Origin: Sphingobacterium yanglingense
GTDB lineage: Bacteria > Bacteroidota > Bacteroidia > Sphingobacteriales > Sphingobacteriaceae
Direction of reading: 5' to 3'
Assembly: GCF_004363245.1 (NCBI RefSeq)
Contig: NZ_SNYV01000016.1
Span: 248,001-312,000 of the forward strand
Length of the DNA: 64,000 bases
Both the position numbers and the translations under genes were made by a program. Under the pieces are notes generated by a model. It did no database searches and was not told the DNA's origin. It worked only from the letters and a program-made list of their open reading frames with translations. Below, one piece after another: positions 1-8,140 of this stretch (its first letter is position 1; each line of letters begins with the position of its first letter).

Positions 1-330
1 AACGTACTTACTTCAACCTACCTTAGGCTCCCTCTTTCTGTGGAATGGCGTAGTGCCCAGAACAGCAAAGGAGACCGCGTCAAAGTAGCTTTTGGTGCAA
101 TGACGGGAATCTTACTAAAAGGTAGCCAAAGACTGAAAAGCAAAGAACAGGGAAAACAAACATTTAAGGACAACTTCAACCTCGCAAGCTTTCAATATGG
201 ACCTTTTGTACGTGTAGGCTATGACTGCCTTGGTATTTTTGCTAAATACTATGTTAATGATGTCTTTGAAAATAGTCCTGATCAAAAAGGTTTAAATAAT
301 TTCACCTTTGGGCTGACCCTAGGTTTTTAG
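1..330 (+). CDS. outer-membrane beta-barrel protein, C-terminal part
   Basis: The reading frame is open from the first base, so the gene is cut by the window edge and only the last 109 residues are seen. They read as alternating amphipathic strands with glycines and aromatics (for example YLRLPLSVEW near the edge and FTFGLTLGF at the end). A terminal phenylalanine is the usual C-terminal signal of outer-membrane barrels. A GTG at 40 is internal and need not be the start. The gene is followed at once by a strong terminator. Barrel membership is clear in style, but the exact family cannot be named from this fragment. Confidence 0.6.
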   Translation, partial: NVLTSTYLRLPLSVEWRSAQNSKGDRVKVAFGAMTGILLKGSQRLKSKEQGKQTFKDNFNLASFQYGPFVRVGYDCLGIFAKYYVNDVFENSPDQKGLNNFTFGLTLGF

Positions 331-359
331 CCCTTAATCGAAAAATATCACTACTTTTA

Positions 360-386
360 TGCCGAAATCACATTTCGGCATTTTTT
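360..386 (+). terminator. rho-independent terminator after the barrel protein
   Basis: Perfect 9-bp stem TGCCGAAAT / ATTTCGGCA with a 3-base loop, followed by six T. The next start codon begins on the base after the T run. Confidence 0.85.
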
Positions 387-1445
387 ATGGCTCATTCTAA
401 ATCTTCTTGTCAATATATTCCTTCTGATACACAAAAAACGGACGTCTCTCTAATTTATGGAAGAGATATCAGTAGCGTATTTGAAAGCAAAGAACGCGTG
501 GTAGCAGTAGATCATGTCGATTTTGATATTGAACAGGGTAAAATAACAGCCATCATAGGCGAGTCTGGAAGTGGGAAAAGCACTTTATTAAAATTGATTT
601 ATGGCTTACTCGAACCTTTTTCGGGAGAAGTACGGTATAAAGGCTGGCTGGTCCCCACACGCAAAGACAAGCTCATACCAGGCCATGACGCCATGAAACT
701 GGTCTCTCAGGGTTTTGAAGATTTAAACCTATATGCAAAAGTTTGGGATAATATAGCTTCCCAATTGCCCAACACTAACCTAGACTACAAAAAGTCGAGA
801 ACAGAAGAGATGTTGGTACGCTTAAAAATAAATCACCTTGCCCAACAGCGTGTTGCAGACCTCAGTGGGGGCGAACGTCAACGGGTGGCAATAGCACGCG
901 CATTGATCAATGACCCCAAAGTATTATTAATGGATGAACCTTTCAATCAGGTAGATGCAGCCTTTAGAGACGACTTACAACAAGACATACGGCAAATTGT
1001 AGAAGAGCTAGGCCTTACGGTAATACTAGTCTCGCACGATCCAGCGGAAGTGTTAGCTATGGCCGACAGTCTAATCGTCATGAAAGCCGGTAAGATTGTA
1101 GACCTAGGTTCTCCAGAAACACTTTATTATACCCCGCAAAACCCATATACGGCACTCCTACTTGCAAAAAGCAATATACTCACCCCCGAACAAGCAGATA
1201 CAATAGGCTTAAAAACGACTCAATCTATTGCAGTGCACCAGGAGTGGATTGAAGTTACCGCATCTTCCGACAGTACATTACGGATAAAAAACATTCGATT
1301 CAGAGGATTCTACAAAGAATATGTAATAGGTGATGACAATCTATCAGTACATGCTATTGTAAACACAGCATCCCCGCTTCCGACAGGCACCAAGGTAAAA
1401 CTAGACATAAAGAAACATATTACCTTTACATCAACGAATCTATAG
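387..1445 (+). CDS. ABC transporter ATP-binding protein (PotA/FbpC-like)
   Basis: This is an import-type ABC ATPase of 352 residues. It has Walker A GESGSGKST near residue 57, the signature LSGGERQRVAIARAL near 158, Walker B VLLMDEP, and the switch histidine in VSHDPAEV. About 90 C-terminal residues follow the ATPase domain and resemble the small beta domain (TOBE-like) of spermidine, iron and molybdate importers. No permease or binding protein is adjacent, so the substrate is unknown. The ATG directly follows the T run of the preceding terminator, with no visible promoter or Shine-Dalgarno between. No other in-frame ATG lies before the Walker A motif, so this start is kept. Confidence 0.85.
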   Translation: MAHSKSSCQYIPSDTQKTDVSLIYGRDISSVFESKERVVAVDHVDFDIEQGKITAIIGESGSGKSTLLKLIYGLLEPFSGEVRYKGWLVPTRKDKLIPGHDAMKLVSQGFEDLNLYAKVWDNIASQLPNTNLDYKKSRTEEMLVRLKINHLAQQRVADLSGGERQRVAIARALINDPKVLLMDEPFNQVDAAFRDDLQQDIRQIVEELGLTVILVSHDPAEVLAMADSLIVMKAGKIVDLGSPETLYYTPQNPYTALLLAKSNILTPEQADTIGLKTTQSIAVHQEWIEVTASSDSTLRIKNIRFRGFYKEYVIGDDNLSVHAIVNTASPLPTGTKVKLDIKKHITFTSTNL

Positions 1446-1446
1446 C

Positions 1447-2316
1447 TTAAGGCTGCCCCTCAAGCCACTGTAGCATATCAGCAAACCAATCGCCTTCTTG
1501 CTTTTTGTTGACCATACCAAATCCATGCCCCCCCACTTTATACTCGTATAAATGGTTTGGTATTTCAAAGCGAGTCAACGCTTCCTGATAGCGTAAACTA
1601 TTAGCTATCGGCACAGCCACGTCGTCTTCGGCATGAACAAGATAAGTTATCGGTGTATTCCTATTGACATTATTCTCATTAGAAAATCTGAACACATCAG
1701 CATCGTCAAAAACTGGCCCAATCAGGTGCTTCTTCGACCCTTGGTGCGTGACTCCTGCAGTCATTGTGATTACAGGATAGACTAAAACCGAAAAATCAGG
1801 CCTCAAATTCACTTCCTCCTTCGTTCCAATATAGGATGTATCAAAATGAGTCGATAACGTAGACGCTAAATGCCCCCCAGCCGAAAACCCTAAAACTCCG
1901 ACCTGAAGTACATCTATACCGTATGTGCCCCCATTTGATCGGATATGAGCAAGAGCTGTTTGTGCATCTTGTATCGGAGCAATCCGTTTGTCCAGCATCT
2001 GGCTATCTACAGGCAATCTATAGCGCAGGACGAAGGAGGCATACCCCAGAGTCTTCAAGCGCTTCGCGACGTCATGCCCTTCATGCCCAATAGCTACACG
2101 AGCGTACCCTCCTCCCGGAATAATTAGAAACACCTTGGAGTGGGATTGGACCTCCGGTTTATAAAAATATAATTCAGGAATGTTATCTCCTAAATCAACC
2201 CCTTCTCTTAAATTCAGAATCCCATTTGGGTAGAATGGAACCTTCTCCTGTCCCATCGCAAGACCAATCATCGTTACTAGAAAAAATATAAATACACAAT
2301 TTCGCCCCATTACCAA
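1447..2316 (-). CDS. secreted alpha/beta hydrolase (esterase/lipase type)
   Basis: This 289-residue protein has a hydrophobic N-terminal segment ending in GLAMGQE, read as a signal peptide, so it is probably periplasmic. Alpha/beta-hydrolase features are an oxyanion motif PGGGY near residue 68, the nucleophile elbow GFSAGGH near 144, an acid in HAEDDVAVP and the histidine in GGHGFG. This pattern matches the acetyl-esterase/BD-FAE-like group often tied to carbohydrate deacetylation; the substrate is not shown. It lies six bases downstream of the alanine dehydrogenase gene, probably in one transcript, and converges on the ABC ATPase gene with one base between stops. Confidence 0.8.
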   Translation of the reverse strand: MVMGRNCVFIFFLVTMIGLAMGQEKVPFYPNGILNLREGVDLGDNIPELYFYKPEVQSHSKVFLIIPGGGYARVAIGHEGHDVAKRLKTLGYASFVLRYRLPVDSQMLDKRIAPIQDAQTALAHIRSNGGTYGIDVLQVGVLGFSAGGHLASTLSTHFDTSYIGTKEEVNLRPDFSVLVYPVITMTAGVTHQGSKKHLIGPVFDDADVFRFSNENNVNRNTPITYLVHAEDDVAVPIANSLRYQEALTRFEIPNHLYEYKVGGHGFGMVNKKQEGDWFADMLQWLEGQP

Positions 2317-2322
2317 GAAATC

Positions 2323-3534
2323 TTATTGATTCACAACTATCATTAAGCTTAAGTCCTTATAAGGAATATTAAACTTATCCGCCATATCCTTGTTTGTCAG
2401 ACTTCCTTGATATAGGTACACTGCATTACGCACACCAGCATGCCCCCAAATTAAATTACTCACGCCCCCATAATCCGCAATCTGCAAAAGAATAGGTGTA
2501 AATATATTAGTCAGGGCATAAGTTGCTGTACGTGCTACCCGAGACGCTATATTAGGAACACAGTAATGTATTACCTCATATTTTTTAAAAACAGGCTTAT
2601 CGTGCGACGTTATCTCAGAAGTTTCAAAACAACCACCCTGATCTATAGAAACATCGATCAAGACAGAATTTGGCTTCATCTTAGAAACTGTTTCCTCTGA
2701 AATAATACACGGAGAACGTCCATTTTTCGCTCTTAAAGCTCCAATTACAACATCACAGGAAAGAATTGCTTTGTTCAAAATAATAGGTTGTATCACCGAT
2801 GTAAAGACTCTTGCTCCTACGTTGTTCTGCAACCTACGTAATCGAAAGACTGAACTGTCAAAAACTTTGACCTGCGCCCCCAATGCTATAGCTGTCCGTG
2901 CAGCAAATTCTCCTACTGTCCCCGCACCAATGATAACAATCTCTGTGGGAGGCACTCCCGTTACCCCTCCTAACATCAAGCCCTTGCCCTCAAAAACATT
3001 TGATAAATACTCTGCAGCAATCAGAATCGAAGTAGCCCCCACAATCTCGCTCATAGCCCGCACAACGGTAAGGTGGCCACCTTCGTCCTGCAGATACTCA
3101 TACGACAATGCTGTAATCTGCTTCTTCATCATCGCTTTTAAAACCTGTAGATCCATTAATGAAGGCTGCTGCGAGGATAATAAAATCTGCTTATTCTTCA
3201 TTAAGGCTATCTCCTCAAGAGTAGGACTTGCAATCTTGATAATGATATCCGCTTTAAAGATTCGCTCTTTTTCATACACAATCTGTGCGCCCTGTTCGCT
3301 ATAATGATGATCTAGAAAATTAGAGGCTTTTCCCGCTCCGCTCTCTATCAGAACCTCATGCCCATGCTCCACCAACAATGCTACAGACAATGGGGTCAAT
3401 GCAATCCTATTCTCCTGAAAAACAATCTCCTTTGGAATACCGATGATAAGTTTACACGATGAACTCTCAACTGCTTTATAAGCTTCTTGAGTCTGCCCAA
3501 ACACATCTGGCGAAATCCTAGTCATATTACCCAT
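2323..3534 (-). CDS. ald: alanine dehydrogenase
   Basis: NAD-dependent deamination of L-alanine to pyruvate and ammonia. The 403-residue protein has the AlaDH/PNT N-terminal domain (GIPKEIVFQENRIALTP near residue 32) and the NAD-binding fold with VIIGAGTVGEFAARTA near 200. The late block ending in YGGVSNLIWGHAGVRNAVY fits alanine dehydrogenase rather than transhydrogenase. About 25 residues precede the conserved start of the fold; ATGs at 3534 and 3525 are both possible. A near-match to the promoter box (TTAGTTTG) lies two bases before the ATG at 3534, which would favour the second ATG. Confidence 0.9.
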   Translation of the reverse strand: MGNMTRISPDVFGQTQEAYKAVESSSCKLIIGIPKEIVFQENRIALTPLSVALLVEHGHEVLIESGAGKASNFLDHHYSEQGAQIVYEKERIFKADIIIKIASPTLEEIALMKNKQILLSSQQPSLMDLQVLKAMMKKQITALSYEYLQDEGGHLTVVRAMSEIVGATSILIAAEYLSNVFEGKGLMLGGVTGVPPTEIVIIGAGTVGEFAARTAIALGAQVKVFDSSVFRLRRLQNNVGARVFTSVIQPIILNKAILSCDVVIGALRAKNGRSPCIISEETVSKMKPNSVLIDVSIDQGGCFETSEITSHDKPVFKKYEVIHYCVPNIASRVARTATYALTNIFTPILLQIADYGGVSNLIWGHAGVRNAVYLYQGSLTNKDMADKFNIPYKDLSLMIVVNQ

Positions 3535-3633
3535 CTCAAACTAATTAGTGGAGTAAATATAAATATATTAGAGTAAGTTTCAATCATTTAACGGCACAAA
3601 AACAATAAAGGTAAAACTGTTATATTTTTCTGC

Positions 3634-3641
3634 TACATTTG
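3634..3641 (+). promoter_or_regulatory. -7 box of the dehydratase gene promoter
   Basis: TACATTTG matches the Bacteroidota -7 consensus TAnnTTTG and lies 25 bases before the start codon at 3667. No clear TTG is seen at the -33 position. Confidence 0.5.
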
Positions 3642-3666
3642 TAAGAATCACCACGTAAGATTATAA

Positions 3667-5586
3667 ATGAAATTATTCAGAGTCATCAATCATGTCAAGA
3701 TTGTCCCTAGATGGATAATCTTTTCGTTAGACCTGTTCGTTGCTGCAATAACTTTTTTGACAGCATTTGCTCTTTTTCATAATTTCCAATTTCACAACGT
3801 TTCGCCAAATGACTTTGCCACACAATTCCTACTCTGTATAGGAGCTACGGCGATATCGTTTTCCATTTTTAGACTTTATTCGGGTATTGTACGATACACC
3901 AGCGCAGCAGATTCAATTAGAATTCTCTCCACGATATTATTTACGATAATTATTCTTTTCGCCCTCAAACTATTCGGCTTGGCATTTAGGGCACCAAAGT
4001 TTATAGATAGTCGACTTATTATTATCTATTCGCTTTTTCTGTTTGCAGGACTGATTACCTACAGAACATCGATCAAAATATTTTTTCAGTATTCGAAAAC
4101 AGCTCGAAAAATCAAGAAGAACACCTTAGTATTTGGTGCTGGAGAACTCGGTATCGCAGTTAAAAGGACTTTTGACCATGATTTGACATCCAATAAGATT
4201 ATTGTAGGTTATCTCGATGATAACCCTTCAAAAATCGGAAAATCAATAGATGGCGTTAAAATATTCGGATCAGAAGAACTAACCAAAGTAATCTATAAAT
4301 GTGCGGTAGATGAACTAATCATCGCCACACCGTCTATACCTCCGGATAAAAAATCAGAAGTAATCGAGATTTGTCTGGAACATAATGTATCTGTACTAAC
4401 GCTGCCTCCAATCAAGAAAATAATGAACGGAGATCTAACAGTCAACCAGATAAAAAATGTTAGAATAGAAGATCTTTTAGACCGTTCCACCATTAAGTTG
4501 GAAAACGAAAGTGTACTCGAACAATTAAGTGGCAAACGTATACTTGTAACCGGAGCCGCAGGCTCTATTGGTAGTGAAATAGCAAAGCAACTCGGTCAAT
4601 ATAATCCGCAGATGATCGTCCTGTGTGACCAGGCAGAATCTCCATTGCACAACCTACAGCTTGACCTTCAAGAAAACTTTAAAGACCAGCTTTTTCATAC
4701 TTTCATTGCTGATGTCAAAAGTAGGGAACGGATGAAAATATTGTTCGAAACCTTCAGACCACATATTGTTTACCATGCTGCAGCCTACAAACACGTGCCG
4801 ATGATGGAAAACCATCCTATTGAGGGAGTAAAAAACAATGTTTTTGGAACAATGAACCTGGCTAATCTTTCGGTAGAATTTAATGTACAGAAATTTGTCT
4901 TTGTATCCACAGATAAAGCGGTCAACCCAACGAATGTCATGGGAGCAACCAAACGTATCGCGGAGATATATGTGCAGTCTTTAAATAGCAAAATATTAAA
5001 AGAAAACAAAACAGGGACAAAGTTTATTACCACGAGATTTGGTAATGTACTTGGCTCTAATGGCTCGGTAATCCCTCGATTCAGAGAACAAATCGAAAAA
5101 GGAGGACCAGTGACAGTAACTCACCCGGAGATAACACGCTATTTTATGACGATCCCCGAAGCATGTCAATTGGTCATCGAAGCAGGGAGTATGGGACAAG
5201 GAGGTGAAATATTCGTTTTTGACATGGGTAAATCCGTTAAAATTGTTGATTTGGCCCAAAAAATGATCAAATTATCAGGTTATATCCCTAATCAAGATAT
5301 AGAAATCAAATTTACAGGTTTACGTCCTGGTGAGAAGCTCTATGAAGAATTACTCAACGATTTAGAGAATACACTCCCTACCCACCATCAAAAAATTATG
5401 ATTGCTAAAGTCAGGGACAATGATTTTGCCATCATATCTATTCAGTTGGAAAAACTGTTAGAGATTACAAACTCGCAGCACAACACGAATATAGTGAGAC
5501 AAATGAAGGTTATAGTTCCAGAATTCAAGAGTCAAAATTCAGAATATGAACTATTGGACAAGCAACAGGAGATTCCTTCCTCTTAA
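3667..5586 (+). CDS. membrane nucleotide-sugar 4,6-dehydratase (CapD/WbpM/PglF type)
   Basis: This 639-residue protein resembles the large UDP-N-acetylglucosamine 4,6-dehydratases used in making deoxy-amino sugars for surface polysaccharides. Four transmembrane helices lie at about residues 16-38, 53-70, 86-105 and 116-134. A first Rossmann-like domain carries GAGELG at 157-162. A second, catalytic SDR domain has GAAGSIG at 296-302 and the block STDKAVNPTNVMGATK ending at Lys-429, where Met-425 replaces the usual SDR tyrosine, as in this family. It stands alone here with its own promoter. Capsule, LPS or glycoprotein sugar synthesis is inferred from the family. Confidence 0.88.
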   Translation: MKLFRVINHVKIVPRWIIFSLDLFVAAITFLTAFALFHNFQFHNVSPNDFATQFLLCIGATAISFSIFRLYSGIVRYTSAADSIRILSTILFTIIILFALKLFGLAFRAPKFIDSRLIIIYSLFLFAGLITYRTSIKIFFQYSKTARKIKKNTLVFGAGELGIAVKRTFDHDLTSNKIIVGYLDDNPSKIGKSIDGVKIFGSEELTKVIYKCAVDELIIATPSIPPDKKSEVIEICLEHNVSVLTLPPIKKIMNGDLTVNQIKNVRIEDLLDRSTIKLENESVLEQLSGKRILVTGAAGSIGSEIAKQLGQYNPQMIVLCDQAESPLHNLQLDLQENFKDQLFHTFIADVKSRERMKILFETFRPHIVYHAAAYKHVPMMENHPIEGVKNNVFGTMNLANLSVEFNVQKFVFVSTDKAVNPTNVMGATKRIAEIYVQSLNSKILKENKTGTKFITTRFGNVLGSNGSVIPRFREQIEKGGPVTVTHPEITRYFMTIPEACQLVIEAGSMGQGGEIFVFDMGKSVKIVDLAQKMIKLSGYIPNQDIEIKFTGLRPGEKLYEELLNDLENTLPTHHQKIMIAKVRDNDFAIISIQLEKLLEITNSQHNTNIVRQMKVIVPEFKSQNSEYELLDKQQEIPSS

Positions 5587-5621
5587 GAGGCAATAAATTA
5601 GCATTTTATAACAACAAAGTA

Positions 5622-5651
5622 TTGCAAATATTTAATAAAAGTGTATTTTTG
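5622..5651 (+). promoter_or_regulatory. promoter of the TPR membrane protein gene
   Basis: TTG at 5622-5624 and TATTTTTG at 5644-5651 are separated by 19 bases, a full match to the Bacteroidota -33/-7 pattern. The start codon follows 29 bases later. Confidence 0.7.
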
Positions 5652-5680
5652 CGTTCCGTATAATTATTTAAAATAAACTA

Positions 5681-6337
5681 ATGTCAACGAATATCAATTC
5701 AACCGAGAAAAAAGGTTCATTTTTTCAAGACAACCAAAAGAGTGTGATTTTTATCCTAGGAGGGATCATTGTATTGATTTTATTATACATAGGATATCAA
5801 AAGTTTTATCTCGCTCCGCGTGCTGAAAAAGCTGCAGACGCCATGTATAAAGCAGAGGAATATGCATTAATTGACTCTTTACAGAAAAAAGCTATTGATG
5901 GAGATGGTACATTTTTAGGATTCAAAGAAATAGCTGACGAGTACTCAAACACTCCATCTGCAAATATCGCGAACGCCTATTTGGGTAGCCTATATTTACG
6001 TCAACAAAACTTCCAAGAAGCGATCAAGTATCTTAAAAAGTACGCAGATACAGGTAGTGAAATATTAGACCCATTAGTAATTGGATTGATTGGTGATTCT
6101 TATTCGGAAAGCCACGACTACAAAAATGCTGCTGACTATTACAAGAAAGCTGCTGACAAGTCGAAAAACTCATATACAACACCTTTGTTCCTTAAAAAAT
6201 TAGGTTTAGTCTATGAACAACTAAATGAGAACAAACAAGCAGAAGAGGCCTATTCTAAAATTAAAACGGAATATCCCGAAAGTGCTGAAGCTTCTACAAT
6301 TGATGGGCCATTAGCTCGTGTACAAGCAAAACAATAA
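5681..6337 (+). CDS. membrane-anchored tetratricopeptide-repeat protein
   Basis: This 218-residue protein has one transmembrane helix at about residues 24-43 (VIFILGGIIVLILLYIGY). Behind it are TPR-like helices such as ANAYLGSLYLRQQNFQEAIKYL and a later DYKNAADYYKKAA. The arrangement matches the YfgM-like TPR proteins that bind other membrane or secreted proteins. It has its own promoter and terminator and lies directly before ribH. No catalytic residues are seen; a scaffold or chaperone role is inference. Confidence 0.75.
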   Translation: MSTNINSTEKKGSFFQDNQKSVIFILGGIIVLILLYIGYQKFYLAPRAEKAADAMYKAEEYALIDSLQKKAIDGDGTFLGFKEIADEYSNTPSANIANAYLGSLYLRQQNFQEAIKYLKKYADTGSEILDPLVIGLIGDSYSESHDYKNAADYYKKAADKSKNSYTTPLFLKKLGLVYEQLNENKQAEEAYSKIKTEYPESAEASTIDGPLARVQAKQ

Positions 6338-6364
6338 TATTTATAAGTAAACACATAACATACG

Positions 6365-6391
6365 AAAAGGCTGCTATTAGGCAGCCTTTTT
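6365..6391 (+). terminator. terminator between the TPR gene and ribH
   Basis: Perfect 10-bp stem AAAAGGCTGC / GCAGCCTTTT with a 6-base loop, then T. The U-tract is part of the stem, so read-through into ribH is possible. Confidence 0.75.
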
Positions 6392-6395
6392 GATT

Positions 6396-6406
6396 AAAAA
6401 GGAGGG
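6396..6406 (+). promoter_or_regulatory. strong Shine-Dalgarno sequence of ribH
   Basis: AAAAAGGAGGG ends 7 bases before the ATG at 6414. Such a strong anti-16S match is rare in this window. It decides the ribH start against an in-frame TTG at 6390, which lies inside the terminator. Confidence 0.7.
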
Positions 6407-6413
6407 TTTCACC

Positions 6414-6902
6414 ATGTCAAGTAGCTTAAAGAACTTATCAGATTTCTCACATCTACAGGTAAAAAGTGCGGAAGGAATAAAATTCGCAATTGTTGTAGCA
6501 CAATGGAATGCAGAGATTACAGGTGCATTGCTAGCAGGAGCAGTAGACGGTCTCCTTAAAAATGGAGCTAGCGAAGATAATATTCAAGTGATTGAAGTCC
6601 CAGGTAGTTACGAATTGATTTCAGGAGCTGACATTGCTCTTCGCAACAAACAATTCGGAGCCGTAATCTGTCTAGGCTGTGTCATACAAGGTGAAACACG
6701 TCACTTTGACTTTATCTGTGACGCTGTAGCCAATGGAATAGCGAATGTTAGCATCAAGCACAATAAACCAGTCATTTTTGGCGTATTAACTACAGACAAC
6801 ATGCAACAAGCCCTAGACAGAGCCGGAGGCAAACATGGCAATAAAGGTGAAGAAGCTGCAATTACAGCTATTCAAATGTGCCATATAGCCAACGCATTCT
6901 AG
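6414..6902 (+). CDS. ribH: 6,7-dimethyl-8-ribityllumazine synthase
   Basis: This enzyme condenses 5-amino-6-ribitylaminouracil with dihydroxybutanone phosphate in riboflavin synthesis, in the cytoplasm. From the ATG at 6414 the protein has 162 residues, normal for the family. Typical blocks are FAIVVAQWNAEIT near the start, EVPGSYELI, the active-site stretch GCVIQGETRHFDFIC and FGVLTTDN. No other rib gene is adjacent and no FMN-riboswitch-like structure is evident upstream. Placement directly behind the TPR gene suggests partial co-transcription through the weak terminator. Confidence 0.93.
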   Translation: MSSSLKNLSDFSHLQVKSAEGIKFAIVVAQWNAEITGALLAGAVDGLLKNGASEDNIQVIEVPGSYELISGADIALRNKQFGAVICLGCVIQGETRHFDFICDAVANGIANVSIKHNKPVIFGVLTTDNMQQALDRAGGKHGNKGEEAAITAIQMCHIANAF

Positions 6903-6930
6903 TTGGTATTGTTTTTGATATCTTTTTAAT

Positions 6931-7056
6931 ATGAACAGGAAGTTAATCTTTTTGAGTTGTTTAATTATTGCTACAACTATTTTATCATCTTGTGGTACAC
7001 AATCAACCTGTGCTGCATACAATACCTACCCTAAGAAAAAGCATAGAACGAGATAA
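6931..7056 (+). CDS. very small lipoprotein with a cysteine-rich tail
   Basis: An ATG-to-TAA frame of 42 codons starts 28 bases after ribH. The 41-residue product has a basic start (MNRKLIFL), a hydrophobic stretch and a lipobox ending LSSC-G, so the predicted mature lipoprotein is only about 21 residues. The tail contains TCAAYN and a very basic end (PKKKHRTR). Lipobox plus tail makes it a plausible real gene in a slot between two same-strand genes. I do not recognise a function. Small Bacteroidota lipoproteins with a C-x-AYN tail seem familiar, but that is memory, not a search. Confidence 0.6.
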   Translation: MNRKLIFLSCLIIATTILSSCGTQSTCAAYNTYPKKKHRTR

Positions 7057-7076
7057 TAGCTATAAACCATAGTGAT

Positions 7077-7799
7077 ATGAAACACGTTGAATTTAGAGCT
7101 TTTTTTATCGGATTGACTCTTTTCTTAAACTTGGGCAGTTTAAACGCCCAAGAACAAAAAAACGGAAAAGATTTAATCCAAATGTCAATAGGAGAAGCTA
7201 ATAAATGGGCAAATACACGCTATTTACTCTATTCTGTCGTTGGCCCATCCAATAACTCTGGAATGGGCAATGAAAGGTCATTTCTTATCGATAAGAAAAC
7301 CGGAGATTGCCGTTTTGAGGGAACCAATAAAAACAACGAAAGCCTTGTACTTTTATTTAACTACAAGACCAAAAAGGTAAAACGGTATTTTGTTAACACA
7401 GAAGAGAGCAAAGAAAACCCCAATAGCATCATGGATAATATCCTTGGCCAGTTTTTCAAAGATACCCAGATTCTCTTTTTACCCGCATTTCTTAGTGATA
7501 GTCCATCCAGCATAACAGACGTCTCTCAAAAGGTCATCAACACGGATAAACTCAATGTCATTTCATTTACCAATATGCCCACCTTGGGGGATGATAACGT
7601 AAATGGTAAGATTACGCTGACCAACAAAGGCGACATCAAATCCATTTCTGTAGGCAACATAGAATACAAGACTTCTGCAATCAAAGATATCGGCGAGGGT
7701 ATACTACTCCCCACGGTATTCGAAAACCATTCCAGTTACCGATTTCAGATAGTAGCCGCATTCACTGACGTGGAAACAGGAAAATTCACCAACATCTAA
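7077..7799 (+). CDS. exported protein of unknown function
   Basis: This 240-residue protein has a signal peptide (hydrophobic residues 9-22, cleavage likely after SLNA-Q). The mature part is rich in beta-prone stretches and contains WANTRYLLYSVVGPSNNSG and GNERSFLIDKKTGDCRFEG. Those phrases recall small beta-sandwich periplasmic proteins, but I recognise no family. It lies between the small lipoprotein gene and ytxJ, 11 bases before the latter, so the two probably share a transcript. No catalytic motif is visible. Confidence 0.7.
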   Translation: MKHVEFRAFFIGLTLFLNLGSLNAQEQKNGKDLIQMSIGEANKWANTRYLLYSVVGPSNNSGMGNERSFLIDKKTGDCRFEGTNKNNESLVLLFNYKTKKVKRYFVNTEESKENPNSIMDNILGQFFKDTQILFLPAFLSDSPSSITDVSQKVINTDKLNVISFTNMPTLGDDNVNGKITLTNKGDIKSISVGNIEYKTSAIKDIGEGILLPTVFENHSSYRFQIVAAFTDVETGKFTNI

Positions 7800-7810
7800 A
7801 AAGACAGCGA

Positions 7811-8140
7811 ATGATTTGGAAAGACATTAAATCGATAGATACAATTCAGGATATATACAGATCCAATGACATTTATATCCTATTCAAACATAGCACACGC
7901 TGCCCTGTAAGTTCGATGGCCAAACGTAACCTCGAGCATGATAAAAACCTTATTCCCGAGGATACAGTTATATATTATCTGGATCTAATCGCACACCGAG
8001 ACATTTCAAATGCTATAGCTGAGCTTTGGAAGGTAAGACATGAGTCTCCGCAACTACTTATTGTGCAAGGAGACACATGCCTTTATAATGTCTCGCATTC
8101 CGATATCGAAATGCAAGACATTATCCCATTTATTTCTTAA
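7811..8140 (+). CDS. ytxJ: bacillithiol-system protein YtxJ (monothiol bacilliredoxin)
   Basis: This 109-residue thioredoxin-fold protein has the diagnostic active-site block FKHSTRCPVSSMAKR near residues 27-41. A single active cysteine follows the pattern (T)RCPVS, not CxxC. YtxJ/BrxC proteins remove bacillithiol from oxidised protein thiols in the cytoplasm, which suggests the organism makes bacillithiol; none of the synthesis genes are in this window. The start follows the upstream gene by 11 bases. Its last 11 bases overlap the end of the convergent hexosaminidase gene. Confidence 0.9.
   Translation: MIWKDIKSIDTIQDIYRSNDIYILFKHSTRCPVSSMAKRNLEHDKNLIPEDTVIYYLDLIAHRDISNAIAELWKVRHESPQLLIVQGDTCLYNVSHSDIEMQDIIPFIS

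Noticed and set aside
6390..6413. TTG start for ribH
   Set aside because: It lies at the end of the terminator; a strong Shine-Dalgarno points to the ATG at 6414.
6338..6413. FMN riboswitch before ribH
   Set aside because: The gap is too short and holds only the terminator and the ribosome site.
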